Assembly: GCA_951802195.1 (NCBI GenBank)
Contig: OX637621.1
Span: forward strand, 558,001-622,000
DNA from: Tausonia pullulans
Lineage: Eukaryota; Basidiomycota; Tremellomycetes; Cystofilobasidiales; Mrakiaceae
DNA length: 64,000 bases
Direction: 5' to 3'
Notes under the pieces: generated by a model
Seen by the model: the letters and a program-made list of their open reading frames with translations, nothing else
Databases searched by the model: none
What the model was told of the DNA's origin: nothing
Part shown: piece by piece, positions 22,810 through 34,367 of the stretch
Position numbering within the stretch: position 1 is the stretch's first letter
How the letters are laid out: every line of letters begins with the position of its first letter
Position numbers and translations under genes: made by a program

Positions 22810-25022
22810 ATGCTCCTCTCCCCTCCACCTTCTCCATCCGGGGGGGGTTCGTCGCCGTCGACCTCCGCGTGCCCACTTCCGGCCGTCCTCAAGCCCGTCC
22901 CTGCGCGGGCATCCTCCAACGGTCGTCTCGAAATCCCGTCATCCTCCTCCTCTTTCGCTCGGCGGCGACGATCCTCGGCAGGCGACTCTGTCGCACCAGA
23001 CAGGGACGCGTCCGGGCGCCGAAAGTCGAGCACGTCCCTGAAAGGGGGTGCTGGCGGGAGGCCCGGTCTCGCTGGCAGTGGCGGGGCAGCTGGAGGAGGT
23101 AGGAGCTCGTCGAGGCCCGGGAGCCCTTTGAATGCCGTCAGGTGAGTGTTTTTCAATCGTGGCATGATGGCCTCCTGTCGCAGCAAACCCACATTGTTGA
23201 CGCGCGCCTGGCTTCTCGCCCCAGATCGAACGGCGCGCGATCCATCCCTCAACGGTCCGCGTCAGCCTCCGCCCATCGGCCTCTGCTGCATGCTCCGCCC
23301 CGTGCCGAGCGCCGTATCGTCGAGACCGCCCCGACGCCCTTATCAACAGCCTCGCCCACCTCTTCCAGTGCCCGCAGGCTCCCAATGAGACGCATCGCAC
23401 AGACGCCGCCGCTCTCCCCCTTTCCTCAGCGGTACCAACTTGGCTCCAGCCTTGCGCCGCCACCGACACAGCAGCAGCGGTCTGCATCCACATCGGCCGT
23501 GCCTCCGACATCTGCATTCCGGACTCCGCCTTCGGGTGCTGGCCGCCGAAGCGCCCCAGTACTCCAGTCGTACCCACCTTCCCCCAAATCGAGCGTCCGA
23601 CCAGTTGCAGTCGTCCATCATCAGATCGACGGCAGCAGCAGCGGCGCGACAACCCACTCGTCGTCATCATCATCGTTGTCCTCGTCTTCTTATTCCTTCG
23701 CCGCTACACGGCCGCATCCGGCCAAGCGGTCCCATATCTCGACGCTATCCCGCCGTCAGATCTCGCATACACTCCCGCCCGAGGAGTCGCTAATCCCGCA
23801 GGGAGCCTTAAGTTCGCGCTCGGCGTCGGCCTCGCAACTCAAATTCCCGGCTTCCTCCTTTTCCCTTCGCCGCCGGAGCTCCTCCGCCGCCGGGTCTCCC
23901 ACTACGAGCGAGGCCGAGACCCGCCTCCGGGATCTCCTCTCCAACGACGAGCGCGCTTTATATGACGGTGGCCTCGCCGCGGGCCTGACAGAGGATGAGC
24001 TCTTCCGTGAGCTCGATCCGGCGAGGCAGCTCGCGAAAGCACGCGAGACGTTTGAGGACGACATGGCTCGATGGGCCGACGGAGCGCCGGAGGTGCCTCG
24101 TGCACTGAGGATGATAGAGGAGGTTACCACAGCATCTGTGTTGGTCTCGAGAGCTCACTCGTCGTCTCTTGCGAGCTCTCCCTTGACCTCCCCTCAAGGA
24201 GCGTCCCTCAAGCCGCTTCCGTCTCGCCAGACGTCGCTTACGCCGTCCCCGGGTGACCGGCTCTCCGGTTTTTCTCCATCGTCCTCGCCTCTCTCAACAT
24301 GCTCGCACTTGCCGATGGCCGTCTCGCCCCTCTTCGAGACGCGCTTGGCGCTCCCCGCCCTCACCAACAAGAAGCGGACTCATTCAATCTCGTCGTTCCC
24401 CTCAGTGCACTCCCTCAAGGCGTGCTCGCCCCTCGCCTCGGGCGCGACGTCACCGAAGCTCGTTCCGTCGTCCCCCTCGTCGCCGTCGCCATACGAGGAC
24501 GCCTCGCCGGTGGCTTACCACTATCCGCGCCAGCCGATGGCCTCGGCCAACCACGCCCGACTCATCCGCGCCGTGACCGCGCCTGTCTTCCATCACCAGC
24601 ACCCTCAGCAGGCTCACGCTCAGTTTCCTCACTCGCCCCCACCCTCGACCTGCCGTTCGACCTCGAACCCGCTCCTCTTCCATTCGCACCATTACTCGTC
24701 GTCCAGCAACTCCGGCTGGTCGACCCCAGCTCCTCTGCCGCCGACGACGACGCCCGCGACGGCAACGACGACGAGCCCTACGCCTACAGTCGAGTTTGAC
24801 CTCGAGCAGACGCTTGCGCGGTGTCGCGAGATCGGGGCGGGCCAGTACGTGAGCTTCCAGGACGTTGGGATCCCGCTCCCGGAGGGAATGGACGAGGATG
24901 AGGCGGGACATGACGCTGGCCAGGGTGGCGAGCGGGGGAAAAGGGGGAAGGGGTGGCTCGTTTGGATGGGGCTGAGCAGTGGCGGCAACACCATGGCCCA
25001 TCAGGAACAGCAGCGCCTTTGA
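22810..25022 (+). CDS. Serine/proline-rich protein of unknown function
   Basis: Two exons, 22810-23141 and 23225-25022, joined in phase 2, give 709 residues. Most of the protein is low-complexity Ser, Pro, Ala and Arg, and so predicted to be disordered. Two short parts look folded: a charged segment near the middle (SNDERALYDGGLAAGLTEDE, then an acidic helix) and a C-terminal segment (EFDLEQTLARCREIGAGQY). No signal peptide or membrane span is seen. I do not recognise the family. RRxS-type basic/serine sites suggest phosphorylation, which is inference only. The intron has a perfect GTGAGT donor and removes an in-frame stop, which supports the model. The ATG at 22810 is the first in its frame. 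Confidence 0.65.
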
Positions 25023-26498
25023 TGGCGCAGCCTCTCTCACCTGATTTGTTCAATTTTTTTCTTCCTTCAATTCAGTTTCATTTCCCTTCGACTTTCTCCC
25101 CAGTTTGTTCTCCTTGCATGTTTCTCGGCTTCTCCTTCACTTCCAAGGACTGTTTCCTCGTCGCTTCCTTACACACGGACTTCACCTAACCTACATCCAT
25201 ACCCACACTCCTTCGGCCCTCATTCATCTTATCCCGACTCTTCCAGCATCGTGACACTTGGTCTCCCTCTCGCTCCCCTTCCTTGCTCAGCCGCTATTTC
25301 TTTTGCGGAGACTGAGATGGCCATGCGACCTTCCTACCTTCTTCTCCCCCCCTCGTACATATCCTCCCCCGCCCCATGCATACCCTTCCTCCTCTCTTGC
25401 CCATGTTTTTCCTGAATGTCCGCGGCTCATTGTCATGTAAGACGAGCGCACGTAAGGGTCGGGGCTATCTTGGGCGCGCCTCTCGACCACAAGGAAGCCC
25501 CTGTGAAACGCGGCTGCGACCTCCCATCGCAACCAAGGAGGCAACCGCTACTACCCTCGTTCTCGTTTTCATCCTCCCTCCTAGAGGATTGAGCAAGAGC
25601 CCACCTGTCCACCCACCATCAGCTTCCGAGTCCCACACCCTTACTCCTTATTATTTCCTCCTTATCACTGCTTAATCCCCCACGGACTACCAAACTCCGC
25701 CCACCATCTTGCCATTTGCCTCGGATGACCCCTGACTCAACCGACTCCTTTTCGCTCACTCTCGATCGGTTCACCCTCACTCTTGCTCCCTCATTCAGTC
25801 CATACGAGCCGCCCGCTCGACACGTACTTCCGCCCTTCTCTCGACCGCTAGCCCGGTTTCTAAATCTTCGTTCTTCTTCTTGGTCGCGGCACGGCTGAGC
25901 GCACGCCTGCCTTTCTTTCGTTCTGGTTTTCTCCTTATTTTTCTCGCCAGGGTGGGACCCATATCTTTCCCTCTCCCTCTTTTCTTCTATTGACCTCGCT
26001 CACGCCACCCGACTCTCTAGTCGTCGTCGCCAGAACGCGCTCATCGCTGCTAAGGCGGAGGGCCACGTGAGCGTCTTGGTGGAGGAGACGAGCTGGAAGG
26101 AAACGAGGGCTTGGATGAGGGTCGAGGTTCGGATGACGTAGGTGTCGTCACGCTTTCTGTTACATAGATAGGATAAAGGAGCTAGGGGCGGGGTCGTGTC
26201 TTTTCGAGGAGGAGAGGGCGAGGGGGTGTCGAGAGCCGGGACGGGGAGGATGGAGAAGTAGGATAAGAGCGACTTCATCCGTCTTTCTCGAGTGGAGAGC
26301 GGCGGGATGTCAGGCTCGCCTGGTTGGGCGAGAGACTGGGAAGGATGTGTAGGAGAGGTCTGGGATGGTAGATAAAGAGTACGGGAGGGGGAACTTGCAT
26401 CGCCAACATTGAGGATGAGGGGCTTGCAGTACACTGATGCTGCTCCTATTCTCCCTCTCATCAGCGACAATGGCGTCACGACCGAGACGTTGTTTTAG
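25023..26498. other. Pyrimidine-rich region after the serine-rich orphan
   Basis: From the stop at 25022 to about 26000 the plus strand is strongly C/T-rich, with many short frames and no conserved product. It likely includes the 3' untranslated region of the orphan and a leader for whatever is encoded further right. Confidence 0.4.
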
Positions 26499-27458
26499 GC
26501 CATTGTCAATGAGGACCCTTCCGCGGACGTTGTCGACATGTCCGAGCGCTCCGTCTCGATCGCAATGAACGCGCCCATCCTGGGCGCTGCAGAGGCGAGC
26601 GATGTCGCTGCGCTGCTGTCGTCGATCTTGCCGCATCGGTACGCTTCGGCATAGAGGTAGTGAAGAGATAATTGCTCTTCGGCTGACGCAACCTCTCAAG
26701 GCGGCCACCCCGGCCCCGACGCCCGCCATAACGTTCATCGTCAACCAGAAGGTGCCTCCGGCCTTGCCTCGGCCGCAAGCGCCTTTGTCGATGCGAGCAT
26801 CTCAGCGGCAACGGAGACCTTTCGTAGTGCTACTAACGTCGCCTCTGAGACTGCCTCCACGATGGCGTCCGCGATTGAGGTGAGCCGTCGTCGACGCCTG
26901 AGCGAGGCGTGACGAGAGGCTGATCAGTTCGGCGCGCTCTCTGCCTCCCTCGCAGTCGGGGCCTGCGAGTGCTTCTGCCCTCGAGCCCGCCGAGATAGCT
27001 CTTCTTATGGAAGCTACCATGGCTGTCGGCAAGGCTGCTCCGGCCGCGGAGACCGCTGCGGCCACTGCTGGTGAAGCGCCCGCTACGATAGGCGCAGAAA
27101 AGAGGCCACGGCTACCACTGCCACCGCCGAGGAGGCTCTTGTCACCACCATCGCCGCCCCCATGGCCGCTTTGCTGCCCTTGCTGGCACATTCTGTGCTC
27201 TCCCTTCGCCCTTTCTTTCTCTTTTGTGCATCTGCTGACTTTCACGCTCAGCCCAAGCTCGACGACCACTGTCGCGACCGCTGCGGCCGCTGCATTTGTT
27301 CTTCCGGGCACGCAGTTCTAGGTCCTCGTTCGTCTTTGCAGCCCCTGTTCCTTGTTCGAGGGGTCTCTCTGACGAAAAGATGAACAAACACTACATCTAG
27401 GGGGCCATCTGGCTCGGCGTCTTCGCCGGCGTTCCCGTCATCACCCTCGTTGTCGTCG
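26499..27458 (+). CDS. Possible alanine-rich, single-span membrane protein, structure unresolved
   Basis: Several plus-strand open blocks are flanked by plausible splice sites: 26499-26638 (after TTTTAG), 26752-26879 (ends at GTGAGC; reads SGLASAASAFVDASISAATE), from 26956 (after CTCGCAG; Ala/Glu-rich) and 27401-27458 (after ATCTAG, before GTGCGT; reads AIWLGVFAGVPVITLVVV, a good membrane helix). Block 2 and block 3 join in phase 0. The other junctions do not close cleanly, the first exon and the end are not found, and the frame after about 27080 is ambiguous. The blocks suggest a short Ala/Ser-rich protein anchored by one helix. No family is recognised. Confidence 0.28.
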
Positions 27459-28203
27459 GTGCGTCCTCCAGTCTTACCTTGCCTTGCCGCCCGCCAATCT
27501 CCTTCTTCGATCCCGTTTCGGATCAACAGTTACGCTGATGCACCTCACAACCATCTCCACGCTCGGGCGCCGCAAGCTCCCCAAAAATCTTCTGCCAGCG
27601 CAAGATGAAGGACGTGGACCTCGCAGAGGGTGCGTCTTCGTCGGTCACTCTTCTCTTTCTCTCTCTCTCGTATGGTAAGGTGGCGGTCATCCTTTCGTGT
27701 GGGGGCGATACAGCCCTACCCAGGGTCGCTGACGGGCCGAGTCTTGTTGTCTTCATCGGCGCAAGATGAAGGAGGATAGAGAGAGGCAGGTAGGCGGAGC
27801 GACGGCCTGTTCCGTATAGTAAATCCATAGATCTTGTCTTGAACTTCTCATGACCATTATAGGGTCTTCGCGGAATCATGTTCCCTTGTGTAGGCATGCG
27901 CGTAATCATCATCTCCTGTTTGCTCTTGTCGATCGGGAAAGTGCAGGGTGAGAACACGATCTTGCATTGAAATAGATAGAGGGAAGGGCACGCAAGACGC
28001 GTCATAGGGAGAGAGTGATGATGCAGACGAGGAAAACTGGGTGAGAAACAGACAAGGATGAAGCAAGACCGATTGGAGGTATGACGACAACGGACAAATG
28101 GACAGACAAGAAGAGGAGGACGGCACTGATGCGACAATGGCAGTAAGGACAAGTGAAAGGCAGAGAAGGAAAGCAGAAGAAACCCGACCAAGCCCACACT
28201 TGC
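27459..28203. other. Convergent intergenic region left of the HECT gene
   Basis: No supported coding region. It would hold the 3' flank of the unresolved gene and the 3' untranslated region of the HECT ligase. Sequence from about 28000 to 28180 is purine-rich on the plus strand. Confidence 0.4.
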
Positions 28204-30791
28204 TTAAGCCTGGCCGAACCCCTCCGTCTCGCCCACGGCAATCTCCAGCGCTCTCGCCAACTCAGCCTGGCTCGTATACTCCGGGAGGACCAGCTCACTG
28301 AAGCATGTATGCGACGTCGGGAGCCGCCCGCCTCCACCCAAAGGGTCGAGCGCAAGCGTAAAGCCGAGCTGAGGGAAACCTCCCGCTGGGAGCCGAGGCG
28401 AGCCCGTCGCGAATTGAAGGAGCGCGGCTCGGCGGGTTGGGGTTAGGGATTGGAGGTGGGTGAAGAAGAGGAGGACAAGCGGGTGGGCCGGATGAAGGCC
28501 GTTCTTCTGTGGAGGCGAGACGATGGCACTCAGTATGGAGGCGACGGGGGAGAGTTCAAAGAGCGAGGGAGGGACGAACGTAGGAGGTGTAAGCCTGCCA
28601 ATCTGAGACGGAGAGCGTCGTGATGCCCGTTATGAGAAGCTGCAAACACGACGGACATATCAGTCTATTGAACGAGGCCCATGTACGAAGGAACGACGCA
28701 CCTCAAGCTCTTGAGGGCTGAGCGTCGCGAGGATGTCCCTTGGGACAACCTCGTGCACACCGCAGAGCATCGCCTCTGTCTGTGGGCGAACCGAGTCCAA
28801 TACGATGTATCGCGCGAGCTCCTCAATATACTCGTGCCTGCAGCGTCACACGTCAGTCAATGATGCAAAACAAGAAGAGGCGCAAAAGGACTAACTTGTT
28901 CTCCTCCGTAACCTCGATTGACTCGCCGTTCGGCCGCAGAGCAAACGTCCGCTCGACGCCAAACGAGTCGATGTGGTGCGTGAATGATCTGCAGAGTACC
29001 GATGGGTCGTTCGTTCGGACCCATTCGAGCGATCGGGCGAGCTCGTCGTCCACGCCGCGCAGGTCCTCGACGCTGATGTCGGACCGGCGGCGGCGCTTGA
29101 CGGGCCCATCGCCATCGCTAGACTCACGTCGCCGTCTTCGGGAGTTACTGTTAGTCGGGGTGTTCGCCCCCGTGGTTGCGGAGGAAGTTAATGGCGAACT
29201 TTCAACGGCGGGGTGAGGCGCTGGTGGGAGGCCGGCGGCGAGCAACTTCCAAACGACCCCAGCAAACGCGCAGCCGACGCGTTCGCCGTTAAGCAAGGCG
29301 AGGCCAATGAGGCGTCCAACGACGCGGAAGTAATCTGGGTGTCGTGGCCGCGTGAGTGGGAAACGACAAGGAAACATCGACGGATGGGGCTCACCGAGAT
29401 GGCCTGGGTTGGCCGCTCCGCTGAGCGGGCTGATGGAAAGCAAGTTGGCGTTTGAGCTAGGCGAATGGAAGAGGCCATAGCTAGGGTCGGAAATCTGTAT
29501 GGCCAGTGATCAAGTCAGGAATCGTGTCTCATGGTCAGATATGGCGGGCCAACATACCTGAGTCGACACAAGATGGAAGAACTCCCGCGAGAGCCCGCCA
29601 GCATCGATGCCCTCCTCGCCCTCGAACCGAACGACAACTCTCCGCCGAAGCTCCTCGGGAGACTATAGCGTGATTTCACCCGTCAGACGCCGTTATTCAT
29701 CTTTCTCTCCTCGTCTCGAAGCGCCACAAGATGCATGACGCACCTTCCGGCTGATCTCGGCGCAGGCGCTCTCGAGCAAATCGTCCCTCCTCACGCTGAG
29801 CAAGCACGGTCGGCCAATTTCTGCCGGTCGGCCGACGCGGCCAACGACCTGTTCTCGGACATACTTGATCTTGCGGCGGAGCGTCTGCTTGCGAGGCTTG
29901 TATCTGGTGGCAGAAGGAGGGGAGAGCAGGCAGGAAGGAGGGCCATGCTCAATGCGTCAGCACCACCGTGTGTTTCGGCCTGCTCGCCTAGAGAGTAGAA
30001 AAGAACACACAGCTCCCAGGCCGTCGTTCGAAGATGATGGTCGACGTAGTACGCCTGACCAGAAGGTGCGATCCGCCGTTCGAAACGCCTAGGATCATCT
30101 GGACCAATCTGCTCCTCGTCATCATCGTCCATCGACTCATCCTCGTCCTCCAGGAGCTCGACCGCCGAAGGCCTGAAGGACGAAATCAAGTCTGACGACG
30201 ACAAAGTGGTCGGTGGGACGGACGGTGGGGGGCTCGGCGTGGGCGAGACAGCCGAGTCGGACACGGGCGAGTCGAGGAAGGGTCGACGCGACGCCGCGAG
30301 AGGGACGCTGATCATGCTGCCGGCTCCCATGGGATGCGGCCGGGTCGGGTTGAGGTAGTATGATTCTGGTCGGAGTGGAGAGGTCGGAAGTGCTGGCGGC
30401 TGGGGAGTCTGGTGGTGGTGAAGCGATTGGCGGTGAGGCGTCTGGGGCCAGGGCGAGGAAGTGGGCGACGAGGGAGCCGGCGACGCGACGGCGGAGGACG
30501 ACTGGTGGTACCGCGGGGAGGAAGGCGGCCCCGCCGACGACGACGACGACGAGTGCTGCTGGTGCTGGTGGTTGGGATCATTGCCAGCCAGGGACATGGA
30601 AGAGCACGTCGAGGCGCCGGACGACCAGACCGGGCGCGGGGTGCTAGAAAGGAGGACAGGAAAGAGCCGTCATCAACCGGAGTCAGCAACGAACGGTTGG
30701 GTGATCCGAGGACCCGAGGCAGGGAGGATGGAAAGAGGGCTGACCTAGTGAGGAACTGGCCGGGCATTGAGCCCCAGAAGGAGGAGGTCAT
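28204..30791 (-). CDS. HECT-type E3 ubiquitin ligase with one degenerate WW-like motif
   Basis: Eight exons: 30791-30745, 30643-30011, 29903-29744, 29662-29558, 29494-28896, 28837-28702, 28639-28580 and 28506-28204, giving 680 residues. A Gln/Ser/Pro-rich N-terminus and an acidic patch precede a WW-like motif (RIAPSGQAYYVDHHLRTTAW) whose first Trp is repl. by Phe and whose final Pro is absent. The HECT domain fills the rest: FEGEEGIDAGGLSREFFHL, RLIGLALLNGERVGCAF, and the catalytic cysteine in LPTSHTCFSELVLP, ending EGFGQA. It should take ubiquitin from an E2 onto its own cysteine and pass it to substrates. An insert of about 50 residues in the N-lobe carries two basic clusters (SRRRRRES, KRRRRSD) resembling a nuclear signal. 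There is no C2 domain and no further WW repeats, so it is not a normal Rsp5. The ATG at 30597 is an alternative start. Confidence 0.9.
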
Positions 30792-31078
30792 GCGGTCGCT
30801 CGTGGGCTGGGTGGGACGACGAGTGTTGCAAGAAAGGGCAGGCGGGCGGGCAGACAAGGGAAGGGAGGGTGATGTTCGAGAGGGAACAAGGTGTGCGGCA
30901 ACGCGCAACTTTCGATTCCGAAGCCCGAGGTCATCGACGCGGGAAAAACCAGGCAGGCAACAAGTGCGCAGGCAAGGCGTGACCGAAACATCATGATGAG
31001 TTTGTAGAAAAAACAGGCAGAGTAATGTTTCGCAGAGAGCACGCGGTAACAAAGAGAGAGACATCCATAACACCGTTA

Positions 31079-33367
31079 CTACTCGACGCGCTCCGCGCCC
31101 TCCGGGATGACCTGGTTCTTCCCCGGGACGAGCGTGATCGTCTTGTAGCTCGCCTCGGCCCTCTTCTTCATCTCGGCCTTCCGCTTCTGCTTCATCTCCG
31201 TCTTGATCTTGCCCCGGAAGGGCGCTCCCCAAGCAGCGTGCTCCGCAAGCTGTTTCGTCCGGTCCCTCTCCTCGAAGAGCCGCTTGTTCTCGCGCCACCT
31301 CTCAGCGACCATCTCGGCGAAGCGCCTCCTCGTTGTGAGGACGACCTCGTCATACGTCATCCGCCGTCCGACACGCGGCTCAAGACCCTTGCGGACCCGA
31401 CGCTCACGCTCACGCCAGTTGGCGACCGTCTCTTCGATAAGCGCCGCCTCCTCAGCGTCACGCTCCTGCTGGCGTGCGATCGCCTGGAGGCGAAGCTTGG
31501 GCTTCGAGAATGGGTTCGCGAGCTCCTTGGACGCAAAGAGCTCCATCGGAAGCGCCAGCGGGTCGACTGACGAGCTCGACGAGGCAGCGAACGTGGCGTC
31601 GACGTTCGGGAAGAGCTTCTTGTGTCGGTTCTTGGACTCGGCCATAGTTTTGTACGTCGACCAGAAGTTGGTACCCGCAAGATAGGCGTCCGGGACCCGC
31701 ATGGCGAGCTCATCCCGCGGGGCAACGAGGTCATCGTCCACGGGCGGGGTGTACGTCTCAGCGCGAACGACCTCTGGCGGCGTCGCAAGCGCGAGGACAT
31801 GCGCGTTCGGGGCCGGGCGAGGAGCGTCGGTCTTCTCTCTGTATGCCGCCGAGATCTCCTCCTCTGTCTGACCCTGCGAAATCCGCTTACGGAGGTCTGC
31901 CTGCTGCTCTTCCGGATCCCTCGCTGGTTCGGTCCGCGAGACCTTCTTGGGCCAGGGTGCGATCATCTTGGCGCCCTTGTAGGCATACTTGAGCGATGGG
32001 AACGTGTTCTCGACGACGCGGTCCCACTCGAACCGGCGCGAGGTGCCGTCCGCCGAGGTCTCGCGCGCGAGTTCGATCGAGTTGAGATCCCGGTGCCTCA
32101 TGTCAGCAGGGAGTTCCCAGTCATGGATCCGGTCGAGGGCGAGTGGGGCTCGGATATTGGCGCGGTGCAAACGGCGGGCGAAAATCCTGGAGAAGTGCTG
32201 CTCGTTAGTCTCGTAAAGATTAGAAGTCGAAGAGAAGTGACTCACTGGACGGGAAGCTGCTCAGACTCAAGCTTGGCGAGCGGCTCGTAGGCAATATCAT
32301 ATGCATCCTCGCCAGCCTCGAGAGCAGCCTCGCGTGCGGCGGCGCGCTGGGCGTTCACCTGCTCGACGTGTTGGTTGACCGACGCGAGGACGAGGTCGTT
32401 GTCAAGGAGGACCTGAACATTGTGATAGCCAGTAGTAATCTCGTTGAGGTACGTGCTGTCGCCGTCCTGGCGCTGCGGAGGTGGAAGCATGCCAAGCGGC
32501 GTTCAGCCAGGTTCCGCGATATAGAGAGGGCTGCTAACCGACTACGTACGAGGAAGAGCTTGTTCTGGACCTTGTCCACCCGGGTGACCTGCCAGATGAC
32601 GTACGAAAGCGTCTCGCCGAGGTCGCCGGCGCTGCGGAGGTAACGGTCCTCCTTGTGGGTGAGGAGGCGGACCTGGTCGCCGACGCGGATATTCCAAAAC
32701 ATCACACGCTCTCGGATGGGGACATACTTGATGCCTTGGATGAACATGGACTTTTTCTGTGTTCATGGCAACCGTCAGGGAAGGGTGGCGGGTATGGTGG
32801 AGGTGGTGTGAGAAGATGGTTGAGGTCGGTAGATGAGCCCAACAGCGGGAGAGAGAAGACATGGACAGCCTGGTCAACATTATTCCTGCCTTTCGTCCTC
32901 ATCTGTGTAGTAGAGGACAATGCTAGGGAGCTCACCATGGCCCTGGAGGTGCACTTGTCGACCATGTGCGGGAAGTGGGTCCTGAGCGCAAGCTTCTGCT
33001 CCTTGTAGCGCCGATCAATTTCCTCCAGGTACGCGTCCTTGTCCATCTTACGGCGCACGCTCCTAGGCAGGAGCCGGGTGAACTCCGGGATTGACGACGG
33101 GTGGAGCGACTTCTTGTGGTGCCGCTTCATGAGCAGTGTCCGCGAGTGGATCATCTCCGCGATCCGGCTCGCCCGCTTCCGAAGGCTCGTCGCAAACTCG
33201 ACGCGCCGAGCGGGGTTTGCCGAGATAGAGCTCTCAATGGCGGCGCCTTCGACGGAGGCGGTCGTTGAGAAGGACGGTCCGGCCTTCCTGGCCGATGTCG
33301 AGGCGACTGCGTGTCGGGCGGCGCGAGGGAGAGACGCCCGGAGAGGGCGGTAGAGAGCGGGGCGCAT
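31079..33367 (-). CDS. MRPL40: Mitochondrial large-subunit ribosomal protein uL24m (Mrpl40-like)
   Basis: Four exons: 33367-32936, 32756-32550, 32472-32246 and 32186-31079, giving 657 residues. The N-terminus (MRPALYRPLRASLPRAARHA) is basic and hydroxylated, a typical mitochondrial presequence. The KOW-like segment (NIRVGDQVRLLTHKEDRYLR) is the L24 signature. A long charged C-terminal part follows. uL24m is an early-assembling 54S subunit protein near the exit tunnel. The product is much longer than yeast Mrpl40 (about 300 residues), because of the basic C-terminal extension. A fungus-specific mL-type protein with a KOW motif is the alternative. The ATG at 33367 fits a presequence and avoids an unlikely upstream extension. 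Confidence 0.68.
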
Positions 33368-34294
33368 GACAGTTGAGAGAGGAGAGAAGCTGATGGGCGC
33401 AAGGTCAGGCGAGCTCCCGACGAGCAATGAAGGGTAATTGGACGCACAGATAGGGTGAGAGGAGTCGGTACGATCAGAGTCGGGGCGAGAGACGCGAGCC
33501 AGCTGTCGTATAACGAGTCTGTCCAGCGCTGAAGCAAAGTGCGATCGAGTCCAGGAAGTGCATGTCAGTTGACTTAATGATCCTTTCGTGCGCCGTTCTC
33601 TCCAGACCAGGTGGTAGAGTCGGGCTTGCTCCAGAGAGAGCGAGGCCGACGCGGACTACCGCTGCAAAAGACGTACGCGGCGGGAGGGGTCGGGCGAGGT
33701 GGAGGGAGGTGCGCGACCGAGCGAGCGACCTTGAGGGTAGCGAAGGGGCTGCGGGAGCGGGGTAGGCCTTTCAGTCTTAAGGTTTCGACGGTGGTGAGAG
33801 TCGCAGGAGGGTCTCGGACGGACGAGAAGGGCGTGAGAGAGAAGGGCAGGCGGTCGACGTCGAGAGACGCGGCGGCCCTTTTCTCGCCTGGCTTCCTCCC
33901 GCCAGTCCCCTTGCTCGCGACGCTACCTGCCTTCTAGGCCCGTGCACCTCACAACGACTGGAGCGTAAGAGATTGATCATGAAAAGAGAAGGGCAGGGCT
34001 TGCAAGAGAGGATGGACTAGAGTGTATATGCCTCAGGGGGGGGGTACTCGAGCCGGCCTCAGGCAATGCGTCAGGAGTGAGCGTCGGCTAGAATCCTGAC
34101 AGGCCTGTATACCGGATCATGCAGTGGGCGTCCATTAATCGTCCAGTATGATAAACTTTCGATCTCGTCAATTGAGGTCATCAAGGACGTCCAAGCGGAG
34201 AGAGATTGCGGAAGCTATCGATGTCGGGGATGGGTGTTAGCTGCGCCACAAACAACCACCAACCAAAAGTCGAGTCGGATACTACAAAAACATT
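33368..34294. other. Upstream region of the uL24m gene
   Basis: No coding region is supported. The first 550 bases are GC-rich and probably the promoter and leader; composition drops towards the tRNA gene at 34295. Confidence 0.45.
34286..34290 (-). terminator. Pol III terminator of left tRNA-Asn
   Basis: Five A residues on the plus strand give TTTTT on the transcribed minus strand, four bases beyond the tRNA 3' end. Confidence 0.75.
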
Positions 34295-34367
34295 CTCTCA
34301 GCGACGGGTTCGAACCGTCGACCTACAGATTAACAGTCTGACGCTCTACCAACTGAGCTAGCCGAGA
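34295..34367 (-). tRNA. tRNA-Asn (anticodon GTT), left copy
   Basis: A 73-base cloverleaf: acceptor stem TCTCGGC/GCTGAGA with one G-T pair, discriminator G as expected for asparagine, D-arm AGCTCAGTTGGTAGAGC, anticodon loop CTGTTAA with GTT, and T-arm GGTTCGAACCC (A and B boxes intact). No intron. It is identical to the copy at 35721-35793 on the other strand. Confidence 0.97.

Noticed and set aside
30312-31298. Long alternative minus-strand frame over the HECT N-terminus
   Set aside because: It is a different frame from the one that joins in phase to the HECT domain.
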